Of a stretch of 64,000 bases of DNA, positions 45,200 through 57,060 are shown piece after piece. Under the pieces are notes generated by a model. That model was not told where the DNA came from. It ran no database searches and saw nothing but the letters and a program-made list of their open reading frames with translations. The stretch comes from Anniella stebbinsi (taxonomy: Eukaryota; Chordata; Lepidosauria; Squamata; Anniellidae): assembly GCA_029215795.1 (NCBI GenBank), contig JARDYH010000001.1:183279654-183343653 (forward strand), read 5' to 3'. Every line of letters starts with the position of its first letter. Within the stretch, counting starts at the first letter, position 1. The translations under genes and the position numbers were made by a program.

Positions 45200-46790
45200 T
45201 TGACACAACAATTCACCAATGCTCTGGAAGAGTATTCCAGGCATAGGGAGCAGCAAGAAAAGATGGGAAGAGTCAAGCAAGGGAAGTAGAAACCCTTGGG
45301 TGGAAAAGAAGCATAATGTTCAATAAGTGAAGAGTGTGAATGGGGCTGTAATGTGAAATAAGAGTTGAAAGATATGGAAGACCAAGACCATGACAGGCTC
45401 TAAAAGTCAAAAGGAGACACTGTGGGTGCCTCTACAAGAGGCATTTCAAGCTCTTTCAAGGCGCATTAAAAAAATTACCTCTACAAGAACAGAGCGCAAA
45501 TCGGGCGTAGAGGCGCGTTATCTCCCCGATTATGCGCATTATCGAATGCGCGTTAAATCGCGAGTTTTATTTTGCTCCGTCCGTTAAAGCGCATTTTGAC
45601 TGTGTGAATAAGCGCTTATGCGCATTAACTACTTGTAAAGCACATTTTGGACATCTGTTAATGCGCTTCGCCGCCTCTTATCCAGAGGGATTAGGCGTAA
45701 ATGCGCTTCTGCGATTATGCGCATAATTGCCTAACCAGGCGCAAAAGCGAATCCTTGTAGAGGGGACCTTAGCCTGAATCCTAGAATCAACAGAAGCCAG
45801 TGAAGAGATTGCAGAAGTTGAGTAACGTGAACAAAACAATGAGCCAAGAAAATAATGTCAGTGGCAGAATGACGAATAAAAACCAAAGGACTAATGTGAC
45901 ATAAAGGAAGACCAGTCAAGAGAAGATTACTGTCATCAAGACAAGATATGACCAGGGCATGAACAAGTGTCTTGGCAGAAGAAACAGATAAGAATGGTTG
46001 AATCCTGATGATATTATATAGGAAAAAGTGATGAGACTTAGCTACAGTGTCGATAGAAAGAGCAAAGGAGAGAGGAATTGAAGATAAAGCTGAGACTACT
46101 TGTTTCCTCAACCGGATAGAGAATAACATTATTAACAGTAATGTAAAATGAAAGTTGGACAGAGGACTTGGGAGGAAAAACAAGCAATTCTGCTTTTGCC
46201 ATATTAAGTTTCAAATAAGGATGAAGCATCTAAGCTGAGATATCCAACAGACATGTCAAAATCCAATATTGAACATCAGAAGAGAGTTCTGGGAATGAAA
46301 AAATAATTGTGTAGCATCAGCATCCAAATGATATTGGAGACCATGAGAACAAATAGATTACCCAAGGATAACATATACAGAGTAAACAACAATGGGCCCA
46401 AAACTCAGCCAGTGGAACCCCAACTAAAAGTGGAAAGGAAGAAGACACGCAGCCATTAACCAGCATATTGAATGACCAACCCGACAGGCAAGAAGTAAAT
46501 CAGTTATAAACGGAATTGCAAAATCCAGCAAAAGATTATGTTCAAATGTATCAAACATTTATCTAGAAGAATAAGAACAGAGTAAAAACCTTTACACTTG
46601 GCAGTAAGAAGATTGTTGCTAATCTTCGTGAGAGCTGTTTCACCAGTGAAACGCAATGGACAGAAACCAGATTGAAAAGGATCCAAAATGGAATTACCAG
46701 AAAGAAAGTCGAGGCAATGTGAATAAACCACCCATTCCAAAACAAACAGCAATTCATTAAACAAAAAATTTACGGTTTACAAAACAACGG
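45200..46790 (-). mobile_element. L2-like LINE of a divergent subfamily, split by a MITE
   Basis: Minus strand: SILDPFQSGFCPLRFTGETA LTK, ISNNLLTAKCKGFYSVLILL, LKLNMAKAELLVFPPK, LVHALVISCLDDSNLLLTGL, LLQSLHWLL. The 3' part resumes on the left of the MITE (45200-45424). Confidence 0.75.
45425..45768 (-). mobile_element. GCGC-rich MITE (family 2), copy C
   Basis: 344 bp: GGTGCCTCTACAAGAGGCAT at the left, AATCCTTGTAGAGGGGACC at the right, with core GCGCATTATCGAATGCGCGT. No clean target duplication. Confidence 0.82.
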
Positions 46791-47025
46791 TAAGGCTCTA
46801 CAGTTTTCAACCAAGCACCAAAAAGCAGGGAAATTGGGAGTTAAGGCTCACAAGCCTTAGCACCACATTGTCCCTAAGGAGGCAGAAAGTGCAAGTGAAA
46901 TTCTCGTTCTCCCAAAACAGGTAAAACATGAGGACAGGATGGAGAATATGATATGCAGAGGTGACTGTGGGGTTGTGGAAAACTGATGATGAACAACTTA
47001 GGGCCACCTACTTCTTTTTTTGTTT

Positions 47026-47095
47026 AGAGCAGCCCTTCCCCAACCTGGTGCCATCCAAAGGTGTTAGACTACAACTCCCATCATTGCAAGTCAGT
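47026..47095. mobile_element. Short hAT-like foldback repeat, partial
   Basis: CCCTTCCCCAACCTGGTGCC and GACTACAACTCCCATCATTG, as at 16510. Confidence 0.5.
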
Positions 47096-47799
47096 ATGTT
47101 CCATGGAAATTCAATTATATTTTTTAAAAATGATAACTGTTGAAAATACCAGAAGATAAGGCTTTCTTATCATGGTCCAAACACCACAAAGCCAGGAAAG
47201 TGGAAGCTAAGACTGATGCCTTATCTGATGTGCCCTATGTTCAGTCGTGATTTTGTGCAATGGTACAAATTGTGCTTGCTTACAACGGACTCTCCATGCA
47301 CCCACACTTTTCCTCTGTCTTTCACTCCCAAATCCAGATCGGGAGGGTGGAGTGCCTGGAACAAGCAAATATCCTCCACATTGTCCTGGCCCTGTATTGC
47401 TTTATGGAGCATCTGGGCCTTATCCTCTGTGATGTAACTCATACCTTTATTCTGTGAGTTGACGACCCATATGCCTTTACTGGGTGAGTTGATAGTGAGA
47501 CATGGGTGGCACCTTTAACGTAGCCAGGCTGAGAGTGGAACAGCTGCTACTAATAGCGTGTGGTACATGTAGCCTTATTTCCTAGCAGCATTTTGACTGA
47601 TAATGCTGCCAGTAATGGTAAGAAATCTAAAAGCAGATTTGGGCAGGGCGTATGGGAATTGTTTCCAAGATTATTAAGAGGCACCAAGAAAGAGTGTAAT
47701 TTCATAGTGTAGCTGGGGAACATAATGATTTTGAGTAGAAATCAGTTGCTAAGTTTATTAAATTGACATACTTTTTGTTAAATAGTGCCTTTTTCCTTC
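47096..47799. other. Unassigned intron 1 sequence
   Basis: Several short overlapping frames, none with recognisable motifs. Confidence 0.4.
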
Positions 47800-48090
47800 T
47801 AAAAGGTCCTCACAGAGGTCATCCTCTAGTTTTCCCCACCAAAGGAAATTAGGCAAGGGGTTACAAGACAGAGCGACTTCTCAGTTGTTTATGAAATGCC
47901 CTCCTCAAGAATGCTCACCTAGTCTCTACACTGTTATCTTTTTGATGTGAGGCGATGACCTTTCTTTTCTCCCAGGCATTTTATATTTTATGGCAGTATG
48001 CGTGTACGCAGATGTGTGTGGCATGTTGTCTTTTGTATTTGTATTTATTTTTTAGTCTTTGTAATCTGCCCAGAGAATCTTTGTTACATG
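47800..48090 (+). mobile_element. L2 LINE, 3' end fragment (old)
   Basis: A degraded TTTCTTTTCTCCCAGGCATT block and the tail ATCTGCCCAGAGAATCTTTG. Confidence 0.55.
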
Positions 48091-48689
48091 TGCATCTTAT
48101 ATGGGCACAATTCCAGATGCTGGTTCCACCTATAAAGACTTCAACAATTTAGGCCCTTCACGCCTATGAAGTAACCTTCTTCATTGTGTATCATCTGAAT
48201 CATAGCAAGGCTCTGGGTCTAGGAGGTAGTAAATTACTCTTGAGGGACAGAGTGGTGTTGGCCACTTAAAAGAAGGTGGTAATAAGGCTACTCGTAAAAA
48301 AGCCTAACCTGGATCTGGGAGATGTTAACAACTATTTGCCAACATCAGTGAAGTGGGGCAGAAGAAAACTTTTCATTTCATAAGTTCATTAGTAACAAGG
48401 AGTGGATTTCAACGGCAAATACAATTTTAGGCATGCTTGGCAGTTTCAAAGTTGGAATTAATGCTTTTCCGGAGATTCAGTATTGCAATAAATCCCCCCT
48501 CCCCATCTGTACCTCTTTTGAAAACGTATTGTTATTGCATTTCTAACCTATTTCAAGGCTCATGGTTTGTGTGTAGGATTTATCTCTGTAATATAAGATG
48601 AAGCATTTTCGGGCTGCGATATGTCAATCTGTATTAATTCAGGCCATATGAACAGTTCGTACTCTTCGTCTCAGACGCTTCCCCAGCCC
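48091..48689. other. Unassigned intron 1 sequence before the CpG island
   Basis: AT-rich, no recognised repeat. Confidence 0.4.
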
Positions 48690-49650
48690 CGGTGCCCGCC
48701 CTTAAATCTCTTCTTAAGTCCCCCGCTTCTCATGGCCCTGGGGACAGAGGAGAGAGCCGACCGGCAAAGGCGGTTGCAGAGTGAGGGGAATCATCGGCGC
48801 GCTCTCCCCCCTCTCCTTCCTTGGCTGCGTCCCAGGCAGAGGTTGTGGCCGCGGTCTGGGCTCCTCGCAGAAAGCAACAGCGGCGCGCCCCTCCAAGCTC
48901 CCGCAGCGCTTGCGCAACATGAGTGCCGGAGGCCGATGCCGACACCGGGCGCGGAGGGGAGGGAGACGGGAGGGCGGCTGTTGATGGGCGGGGGGGGGCG
49001 ACGGAGAGCGCGCACCCCCGCAGCGGGAATGGGGGGAGGTGGGGGAGGGCGCCTGCTCGCCCCCGGCGCGCTGCCTGCCCGCCTGCTGCCTGCGTGCGCG
49101 CGCTCTTACCCGGCGAGGGCGTTGCAGCCAGAAGCGCCGCCAGGACCAGGAGACGCATCGCCCGCGGCTCAGGGGTGGGGGGGACGGCGGGGCGGCAACG
49201 CTGCGCTGGCTCTGGCTCGTCGCCGCGTCGGGTCTTCTGCACGGGCCACCCCTGCCGCCGCCCTTCTCGCCTCTCCTCTCCCTGCCCCTCCCCGCCCTCC
49301 TCCGACTCTCCGCCCGCGGCTTCGTGTTGCGCCTTCAGTCGTGACCAAAGCCAAAGGCCACCCATCCACGTTGAGACACCGCCCACACCACAACCACAAC
49401 CACCACAGCAGCAGCAGCAGCAACAACACGAAGCAGAGCAGAGCCTTGGGGCGCCTTAAAGGCCAGCACATGGACGGCGCTACAAGCCTCGGCGGACCCG
49501 CACTCGCCACTCGCCCAGAAACGCCCCAGAAGCCCAGAAAGCGCCGCCCCTCCTCCGCCCCACCTCCGCCCCACCTCTCCACGCGGAGGAGGCGGGGCGC
49601 GTGAAAACCCCCCTCCCTCCCTCTCCCCTCCCTTCCTTTGGCCCAAAGAC
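48690..49650. promoter_or_regulatory. VSTM4: CpG island with the VSTM4 promoter and 5' untranslated region
   Basis: A block of roughly 950 bp is very rich in G+C and CpG in an otherwise AT-leaning window, and it surrounds the VSTM4 start codon. GC-box-like GGGGCGG/GGCGGGGC motifs are present, for example near 49590. Because the gene is on the minus strand, the core promoter should lie at coordinates just above 49160. I see no convincing TATA box, which is usual for CpG-island promoters. A run of (CAG)n at 49408-49430 lies within it. Long open frames on both strands here are composition artefacts. Confidence 0.75.
49110..49158 (-). CDS. VSTM4: VSTM4 exon 1: start codon and signal peptide
   Basis: On the minus strand an ATG at 49158 opens MRLLVLAALLAATPSP, a typical short hydrophobic signal peptide, and ends one base into the next codon at a GTAAG donor (49109 downward). 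The split codon joins exactly to exon 2 (G + AT = Asp17). The start agrees with the recalled family N terminus (Met-Arg-Leu-Leu then Ala/Leu-rich). A purine (G) sits at -3. The exon lies in a strong CpG island, as expected for a first exon. The family is a type I membrane protein with one V-set immunoglobulin domain; the signal peptide directs it to the secretory pathway. The transcription start is not visible, so only the coding part is given. Support comes from the frame match and from the continuation into exon 2, 21.7 kb away. Confidence 0.88.
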
Positions 49651-49962
49651 CCCGGAGAGGGATGGCGACGAGGCGGGCCAGAGGCACCTGGTCTCTTCAA
49701 TGCCCTCGCTTCGGCAGAGCACGCTGGACAATCCGGAGACGTGAACGGCTCCAACAAGTGTTGGCTTTTTGTTTATAAGCCACAACCTCGTGGGAATCCG
49801 TACAGGGCCAAAGTACTTCTTATGACAAACGATTGTAATCGAGAACTCCAGCAGAGTCTTCTAGCCCAGCTTGTCAGATATTTTGGACTACAATTTTCTT
49901 CCTGTCCCAGCCCACGGCTTTTGGCAGAAAAGTCCAAAGGCATTGTATTTGCACCCTGGTTG

Positions 49963-50075
49963 TTGCTGGGCACGCTTGGATTTTCGCGGGTCTCTCTCAC
50001 AACGTCGTCTACCTCCTGTGCGCCTCCTATTGCCCTCCTTGTGCCATAAAAAATACTCAGTAAGTCTGATATATT
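49963..50075 (+). mobile_element. MITE family 3, copy 2 (partial)
   Basis: TTGCTGGGCACGCTTGGATT TTCGCGGGTC aligns with 61550-61665. Confidence 0.6.
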
Positions 50076-50122
50076 TTCATCACGCGAAATAAAAATGTTA
50101 TTAATTTTTTAATAAAAAATTA

Positions 50123-50872
50123 AATGCACTTAGGGAAAATAATCCAGACTTTTAGAGCTCCATCACACCAGCGATTTAGTGTACTCTCCCCATGCCTGGT
50201 GTGCGGATTTGCAGCACGGTACTCACATGAGGCTGTGCCTGTCCTGCTGACACCCCGCCTCTTCCCCAGCCTTCCCAAGAATGCTAAAAGTCTGGATTAT
50301 TTTCCCTAAACGCATTTAATGCACCCTAAATTGCATCAGGTCCTGGCAGGGAAAAGCGATCTCTCCCAGCAGCCAGCTCCAAGCCTTAATATAAAACCAA
50401 ACTTTGCATCCCAGGCTTGAAAGCGTTTTTTAAAATCACACAATGCCTGATTCTCTGCAGAGACAGGATTGTACTCGCTCAATGCCCCCCAAGAGCCAGA
50501 CTAAATATTCCTTCCATTTTTGCCCAACAGAAAGGCGGTCTGGTTGAAGTGCTCATCTGCCAGGACCTGACTGGAGGGAGAAAGAGAGGGGGAGGAGTGG
50601 AGTGGAAGAGTGAAGGAGTGAAGGAGCGAAAGAGCAGCTATTTAGGTGAAAGGGATCATAAGCTTGACGCGCTTTTGCCTTAGAGTTAAATAAAACAGAG
50701 GCAAACTAGGTGGGGGGGAGAATTAGGTGTGATGGAGGTCTTAGCATTCTAGGAAAGGCTGGGGAAGAGATGGGGTGTCAGCAGGACAGGCACAGCGTCA
50801 TGTGACTACCGTGCTGCAAATCCACACATTAGGTATGGCGAGAGTGCACTAAATCGCTGGTGTGATGGAGCT
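50123..50872. mobile_element. MITE family 1, copy 3, carrying a nested second copy
   Basis: An outer copy (left remnant 50123-50155, right part 50740-50872 ending GGTGTGATGGAGCT) is split by an inner copy at 50156-50739 (AGCTCCATCACACC ... GGTGTGATGGAGGT). The host joins as ...CCAGACTTTTAG / TTAGCATTCTAGG, the same sequence uninterrupted at 1419-1436. Confidence 0.82.
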
Positions 50873-51224
50873 CAGAGAGCTATCAGATAAACATGCTTTT
50901 GAAGGGGAGAGTCTCTATCCAAGGTGGCTTTTCATGCGATTTGGAACCAGGAAAAATTAGAAAGTCACCCTCCATGTGTAGGGGTGAAGAAAACAGGGAG
51001 AAGGGTGGAGAAGCATTCTCCCCCTCCTTGCATATTTACTTTTCACACTTTTTACAGTGCCTGAATAATTAGGTCTAGTGGTCAGTAGAATTTCGCCAGT
51101 GCTAAGATTCTCTTCTCCACTTGACCAGAGAGTATTGTCATCCCTTGAGCTTATTAAGTAATTATCTGCGTTTTTATTGAGTTAGCACTGGGTAAATAGT
51201 TGAAATTTTTGAAATAAATTTTGT
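50873..51224. other. Unassigned intergenic sequence
   Basis: No recognised feature. Confidence 0.4.
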
Positions 51225-51327
51225 GTGGCACAAAGGCCTTTACAATCATCAAAATAATTCATACATACCATTTAAACCAAAAGAAACAGAGCAGCGTGTA
51301 TATCGTAGGCATGTATACCCGGTGGCC

Positions 51328-54300
51328 TTATTGTAAGTGGTCCCCTCGACAATCTACGCTTGCTCTCTCCAGGAAAGCTTGGTGGATTTTTTTTGCAGCT
51401 ACTGCGAACGTGGCTACTTTCCTTGTGATGGCAGAATTGTGATCAATCAACAAATCACAAATGATATTTACTGGCTGCCATCCTGCTCTTGTTCTCAGCA
51501 AATCTCCCCAAAAATGGGAACTGACATCCTTGTACAAAGGACAATAGAGCAGATAATGTACCACATCTTCCACCACCTCACTTCGACAGATGCACATCCT
51601 TTTGCTATACGACAACCTTTTGTACTTCCCTTCCAAAAGGGCTGTTGGCATTGTTTGGAAGCGGAGGGCTGTAACGGCCTTTCTAATCGCTGGAAATGTC
51701 AGCTCTTGAAGGTACCTAGAAAGATACTGCTCCCTTTTGATAACACTATACCAAGTTGAGAAGGCTTGTATTTGACTTGCCATGATATTCCCGGTGGCGT
51801 CTGCATTAAACATTCTTTGTCTTATGGTCCCCTTATCCATTGAACCTATATCGATCACCCCATAAACACAGGCTAAACCCTTCCAGTTGCGCGCCCATTC
51901 CCCTTTTGCAATTTGTTCCAGGAAACAGTTTCGCCAGATCATTATCCTCCTTACCCTGCAGCCTTTTACCATATAGTACCATTGCTTTATGGATCCTTGC
52001 CTTTACCGAGGGCAGGTCAACTTCTAATCTCAAAAGCGGCGCGGAAACTCCCTGAGGGAGGCCCAATAGCTCTTTTAAAAACTTATTCTGCAGGATCTCC
52101 AGTTGGGGAGCCAGGCCCTGTCCCCATAGCTCCACTTTGTACAGTAATTGGGGGAGAACCTTGGCCTTTAATAGCTTCAAAATTGGTACCACCTGGGAAC
52201 CCCCTCTATTTCTTCCATATGCCAATATGGCCTTTACTGATCTTTCTACTGCTAACTTCGTTGATTCTAGGTGCCTTCCCCAACTGCCATTATACGCAAA
52301 GTGTAGCCCAAGATACTTGAAGCTAGTACATTGCTCGATCTGTTTGCCTTCTGTCTGCCATTTATGTAGTTGTTTTCTCTTGGCAAAAACTACCACCTTC
52401 GTTTTGGAGTGGTTTATCACCAGCTTTTCCCGTCTTGCTAACTCCCCCAATCTACGTAAGAGTCTCCTCAGACCCACTTGTGTTCTAGATATAAGGGCCA
52501 TGTTATCCGCGTATAGTAGCATATCGATCTATCTAGATCCAGTAGCAGGTGGAAAGCAGTTCACATCTTTTAGCTCATCTATTAAATTGTTTACATAGAA
52601 GTTGAACAAAAAGGGTGCCAGTAGACCACCTTGTCTGACACCTCTTCTAATGTTCACCTTCTCAGTGAACGAGCCCAACCATACCTGTAGATCCATGTGC
52701 AAAAGAAGCCTTTGGATCAACAATAGTAAGCGTTTATCAATATTGGTTTGAGCTAGTTTGGTCCATAGGCATTCTCTATCAAACAAATCAAATGCAGATG
52801 TGAAATCCACAAATGCCACATACAAGCTACTTTTGGGGAGGCTCAGAGTTTTCCTTATAAGATGGTTTAATATGAAGCACTGGTCAATTGTGTTCCTTCC
52901 TTGTCTAAACCCTGCTTGTTCTGGGGCCAGCACTTCATTTTCTTCTGCCCAAGCTTGCAGCTTATTTAGGAGAAACCTGCCGTAAACTTTGGATACTACA
53001 TCCAAAAGACTGATGGGTCTATAGTTCCTAGGGTCTCTTTTTATATAGGGGGACAATTATACTAGTCTGCCAACCATCCGGGATGCAGGCAGTTGAATTG
53101 ATGTGAGAGAATAATCTGGCCAATACTGGGGCCCACCATGAGTCATGCTGCTTAAATAACTCTGGGGGAAGTATGTCTTCCCCAAGCGCTTTCTCTTCAG
53201 TCATACTATTCAATAAACTAATTATCTCTTGGGGTGTCACTTCTGGCCAACTTGGGAGGTCTGTGCAGGGGAGTTTAATTCTATCTGGGTCAGGGCCCTG
53301 AAAAATGTCCTCAAAGTATTGGCACCAGACAAAAGCAGGAATCTGTGAGTCCAGATGTAATTGCGGAGCATAAAAGCCTGAATGCACTAAATTCCAAAAT
53401 TTGATGTCATCTTTTTTCCTTACTGCCAACTTCACCTCCTCCCACTCTCATCTTGAGTAGGCAGCCCTCTTTTCCTTCAAGATTAATTTATATAATGCTC
53501 GTTTCCTAACCAGAGATTTAAATAGCCTATTATCTCTCGACTTTGTAACTCTCCTACCAAGCTTGACCAATTCTTTTTTTTATTCTACATTCTTTATCGA
53601 ACCAAGTGGCACATCTGGGTTCAATTACTCCAGATGTGTCTGACCTTACAAAATGTGGTTTCAGTGTATCCACCAATTGTTGATAATCTTCCATAACGTC
53701 TATTTTCCTTTCCTTTATTCCATCCCTAATGCCCAATAATAAAGGGCTCTGTAGGGCAATTGCAATCTTATTCCCTAGGGATTCTGACCATTTTATTCTT
53801 CTGTTACCCGGGGTCACCAAACCCAATGGGTATGCTCTCTTTTCTAACTCAGGTACTGCGGCCAGTTGTATTTCTATCTTGATGGGGAAATGATCGCTTT
53901 CCGATTGATCTTCCACTGAAAAGCTTTTAACAATAGGCCAGCTAGAAGAGGAGATCAGAAAATAATCTACCACACTCTCCCCTCTTGAGGAGAGATATGT
54001 GTAAAATCCCGTGGACTTGTCCACAGCGCTTCCATTCAAGATTTGTAGAAGAAATTTATGCGCTAATACGACTAGGTTCTTACCATTCCTATTAATTATC
54101 TTATCCTGCAATTTCCTCTTCGTAAAGAAGAGGTCATCTATTGGTATACTCACCTGTTTTACCAACTCTTCATTGTTCAGCCCTAACCGTGCGTATAAAT
54201 CTCCTCCCATGATAACAAAGCCGTTTCCCTGCTGTTGATTTATCTCTTCTAACACCAAATCCAAGGCTGACCAAATCTCAGCTGAGCTCATCATGCTGTT

Positions 54301-54655
54301 TTCTGGAGGCACATAAACGTTTATACAAAAAATGTAACTCCCATTTTTGAGGGTTAGCCTCAAAGTTAATATTCCCTCATGGGGTTGGGTGCTCTCCATT
54401 TGGCAAATATTCTCCATATCCATTGCTACCAAAATTGCCAGTCCCCTACTACTTCTTCCCATTTTGTGCCACCTCACGGCGTCAGATGCAAGGCGCTAGC
54501 CCTGCAACCGGATGTTGAAACTTTCCTCTACCCATGTCTCTTGAAGGAGAATAATCGGGAATCGTTGTAAATAACCTACAAATTCTTTGTCAGCTAATTT
54601 GCTAGTCCAACCCACGACGTTCCACGACACTATTTGGAGCTTATGACCAGATGGA
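51328..54655 (-). pseudogene. LINE ORF2: AP endonuclease, reverse transcriptase, C-terminal Cys motif
   Basis: Endonuclease start VSWNVVGWTSKLADKEFVGY then ILLQETW (catalytic QE) with a stop soon after; FCINVYVPPE, VIMGGDLYARLG, YFLISSSSWPIV, SESDHFPIKI (the SDH block). RT: EKALGEDILPPELFK, NYRPISLLDVVSKVYGRFLL, EQAGFRQGRNTIDQCFILNH, VAFVDFTSAFDLFDRECLW, RRGVRQGGLLAPFLFNFYVN, active site LLYADNMALI (YADD changed to YADN), INHSKTKVVVF, FKYLGLHF. C-terminal CICRSEVVEDVVHYLLYCPL gives a Cys-X-Cys...His...Cys motif. About four frameshifts; inactive. Confidence 0.85.
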
Positions 54656-54675
54656 CCTTTATTATCCCTGCCTAC

Positions 54676-56886
54676 TCAATGGCTAGTTTCAGGGAACGGG
54701 GAAGGCATAACCATTTTCCCTATGTTAGGGTGGCCTATTGTCGAGTGGGGGGCTGACTTGCTGTAAGTTGGATTCTCCTCTGTAATAGGTTTGCTTTCCT
54801 CCTTTCTCTGTAGGCCAAATAAAGTTTCCTTCAGGAGCTCTAGTTCTTCCAAAAATTTCCCTTGTGACAGGGTATCCAACTGTTTAAAGTGCTCCACTTT
54901 CTCGGCCTCCTCTGACGGGAGATTATCTGCTAACGCCTGGAGCCCTTCCCGCCAATGTGGCCTATTATGGGTACACTATTGCTCTTCTTTTTTGCTTGTT
55001 CTATCTACTCTCGTCCAGAGTTGGCCTATCAGGATTTCTTGTAGCATGCTTAGATTGAATAGCATTTCTTCCTGATCCACCCTTTGCATCTGTTGAAAGT
55101 TTTCCCTTACATCACACACACTGTTGTCAACCCGTTTACCGGTAACCCTTGCACCCCCTTCACCTTCTGGGGTTCCTATAGTCATTTTTATTCCTTTTTC
55201 TGGTTGCTTTCCTGCCAAACGTTCAGATTCTTCCTTATATCCCCCGCCTTGTCTTAATTTTTGCGGGATTCTTGAACCTTGGCCAAACAAGGGCATCATC
55301 GCTGTTTGTTTAAAATATCTGGAGATTCCAATATTTTTTCTTTCAATGAAGGGTCTACTCTTTAATAGGCCATTAACCACTGTTATGTTCGCAAAATGAA
55401 CTAGCCATCTTGAGTTTTGAACAGAGGAGAAAAGCTGCTCGATCTCTATTATATCTTTTGCCTTGATCTGTTTAAATCCAAGTTGCCACAATCTGTCTAG
55501 AAATTGATTAATTTTATTTAAACTTAGGGTACTACCTGTATATCTTGGGAGGTTTGAGAACACTAAGTGATGTCTCTTTAATATTAGGGATGGCTAAACT
55601 ACTGCCTGAGGCATTGAGTTCCTATCTTTAATCGTTTGCCCCACTGGACAGTAGAAATCATTTATTACTGTTTGAGTTCCACTGTCATACGTTTCTTTTA
55701 CCTGTGATGCTACCTCGTTGATCTCCTCTCCCTCGTTCTCCTTTTTTCTATCCTGCTTTGACTTTCCCCCATTCTTGTGTGTCAACTGTTTACCTTCTAG
55801 TATTTTAAATAAAGGCTTATAGTTCAATCCTCCTTTATTCCCCTTTTTCTTAGCTCCTCTTTCTTTTAACCGGTTCTCTCTCTCCCTCCTTTTAGTTTTT
55901 TTTGGGTTTCTTCCTTTTTCTGACCCCTCCTTAATTTTTCCTTTTGTTGAGTTCTTGCCTAAACTTAGTTTCTTTGCCTTGGGACTTATTTGAGATCTTT
56001 CCTGCATTGAGCCCTCTTTGTTTCCCTCCTTAAAATCAGGCCAGTCTGCTTCCATATCGAGTGCCCTTCTACATGGTATCATAAGGTCAATCTCATTTAT
56101 GTGGGTAGAAACTTCGTGCACAGGCAACTCTAATGTAGAATCTAGCTCTTCTTTCTCTGCTGACATTAGTTCCTTATTGGCAATTAAGATTTTTTGGGTG
56201 ATCAATTCTACCAGTACCTCGTATTGTGCTTTCATGCCCCCAAAGACTGCTTTAAACTTAGAATTTCTTGGAGGATTTTTAGTAGTAGCTCCTTGAATGA
56301 AAAGCAATATTTGGACATTAGTTCCATTATATAGTTATTTTAACTCTCCCAGTTAAGGTACTGAGCGTCCTCCTGTTCCTTACAAATTTCCTCCTCCCAA
56401 TCCTCTGGCAACTCCTTATCTACATGCCCCCGCTTAGTTACAGGTTCCTCCTCCCAATTAGTTTTGGCCTGACCAACACTCTCTGCCGGCACATAAAGGC
56501 TTGTGTTACATTGAGAGCAATCCACCCTCTGGGGACTCTCCCCTTCTTGTGTAATAGCTTTATCAGGCGGGTTATTTGAGACATCCATAACATCCTCAAT
56601 TAGTAGCTGTTTAAATCTTACAGGCAAGCCATTCTCTATATTAATTTCTTTCACTCTATATTGCATCCATCTTAAAACCATCTCCCCCCCCCTACTCCCC
56701 GCCAAACTCTGGGGGTTCTCGTACCTGAACCTTACAACCTGCTAACAAACGAGGAAAATGAACCTTGAGGTGATTATAATCAATTCCACCACTATGCTCA
56801 GAATTGTCAGTAGCGATTGTTTGAGTGTCTTCAAGGGCTGTATCCTCTAGCTGGCCTGAAGAACAACCGGCTTCCTTCCACAGCAC
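54676..56886 (-). pseudogene. LINE ORF1 region, Lys/Glu-rich
   Basis: Three or four frames in sequence: WKEAGCSSGQLEDTALEDTQ (56886), RVKEINIENGLPVRFKQLLI (56660), a very Lys/Arg/Glu-rich middle (KTKRRERENRLKERGAKKKG, about 55880), FLDRLWQLGFKQIKAKDIIE with NSRWLVHFANITVVNGLLKS (55500; this may be an RNA-binding fold), and a closing acidic helix. No CCHC knuckle is visible. It ends just before ORF2. The domain type is not known to me. Confidence 0.6.
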
Positions 56887-57060
56887 TCTCTTCTAGCTTT
56901 GTCTTTATTCCCGTTGCAAGACCCACTCTCCGACGAGAACCGCTAGCGCCAGTACTTGCCTCCGTTTATGCTTCCCAAATTCCACCAATCACACGGCTGA
57001 GAACAATTCGCCTGCTCACTGTCCGTCCAAGCAACTGACTTCCTCCTGACAGTCTCCTCT

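Larger units (their letters stand above)
51225..57060 (-). mobile_element. I/Jockey-like LINE, nearly complete with two ORF regions
   Basis: This is the largest coherent element. ORF1 region (56886-54676) and ORF2 region (about 54655-51328) are described separately. The 3' end lies in an AT-rich stretch at about 51225. The 5' leader reaches at least 57060 and perhaps 57590. The clade is not settled: the endonuclease is of the AP type, there is no RNase H that I can see, and the C-terminal Cys/His motif and block order recall I-group/Jockey-like elements (Vingi is one possibility). It sits upstream of the VSTM4 promoter on the same strand. Confidence 0.8.

Noticed and set aside
48621..49604. 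327-codon plus-strand open frame in the CpG island, and several minus-strand ones over 150 codons
   Set aside because: Very GC-rich sequence has few stops by chance. The product is low-complexity Pro/Arg/Ala and the frame is antisense to VSTM4 exon 1, whose own coding sequence is supported by splicing and family match.
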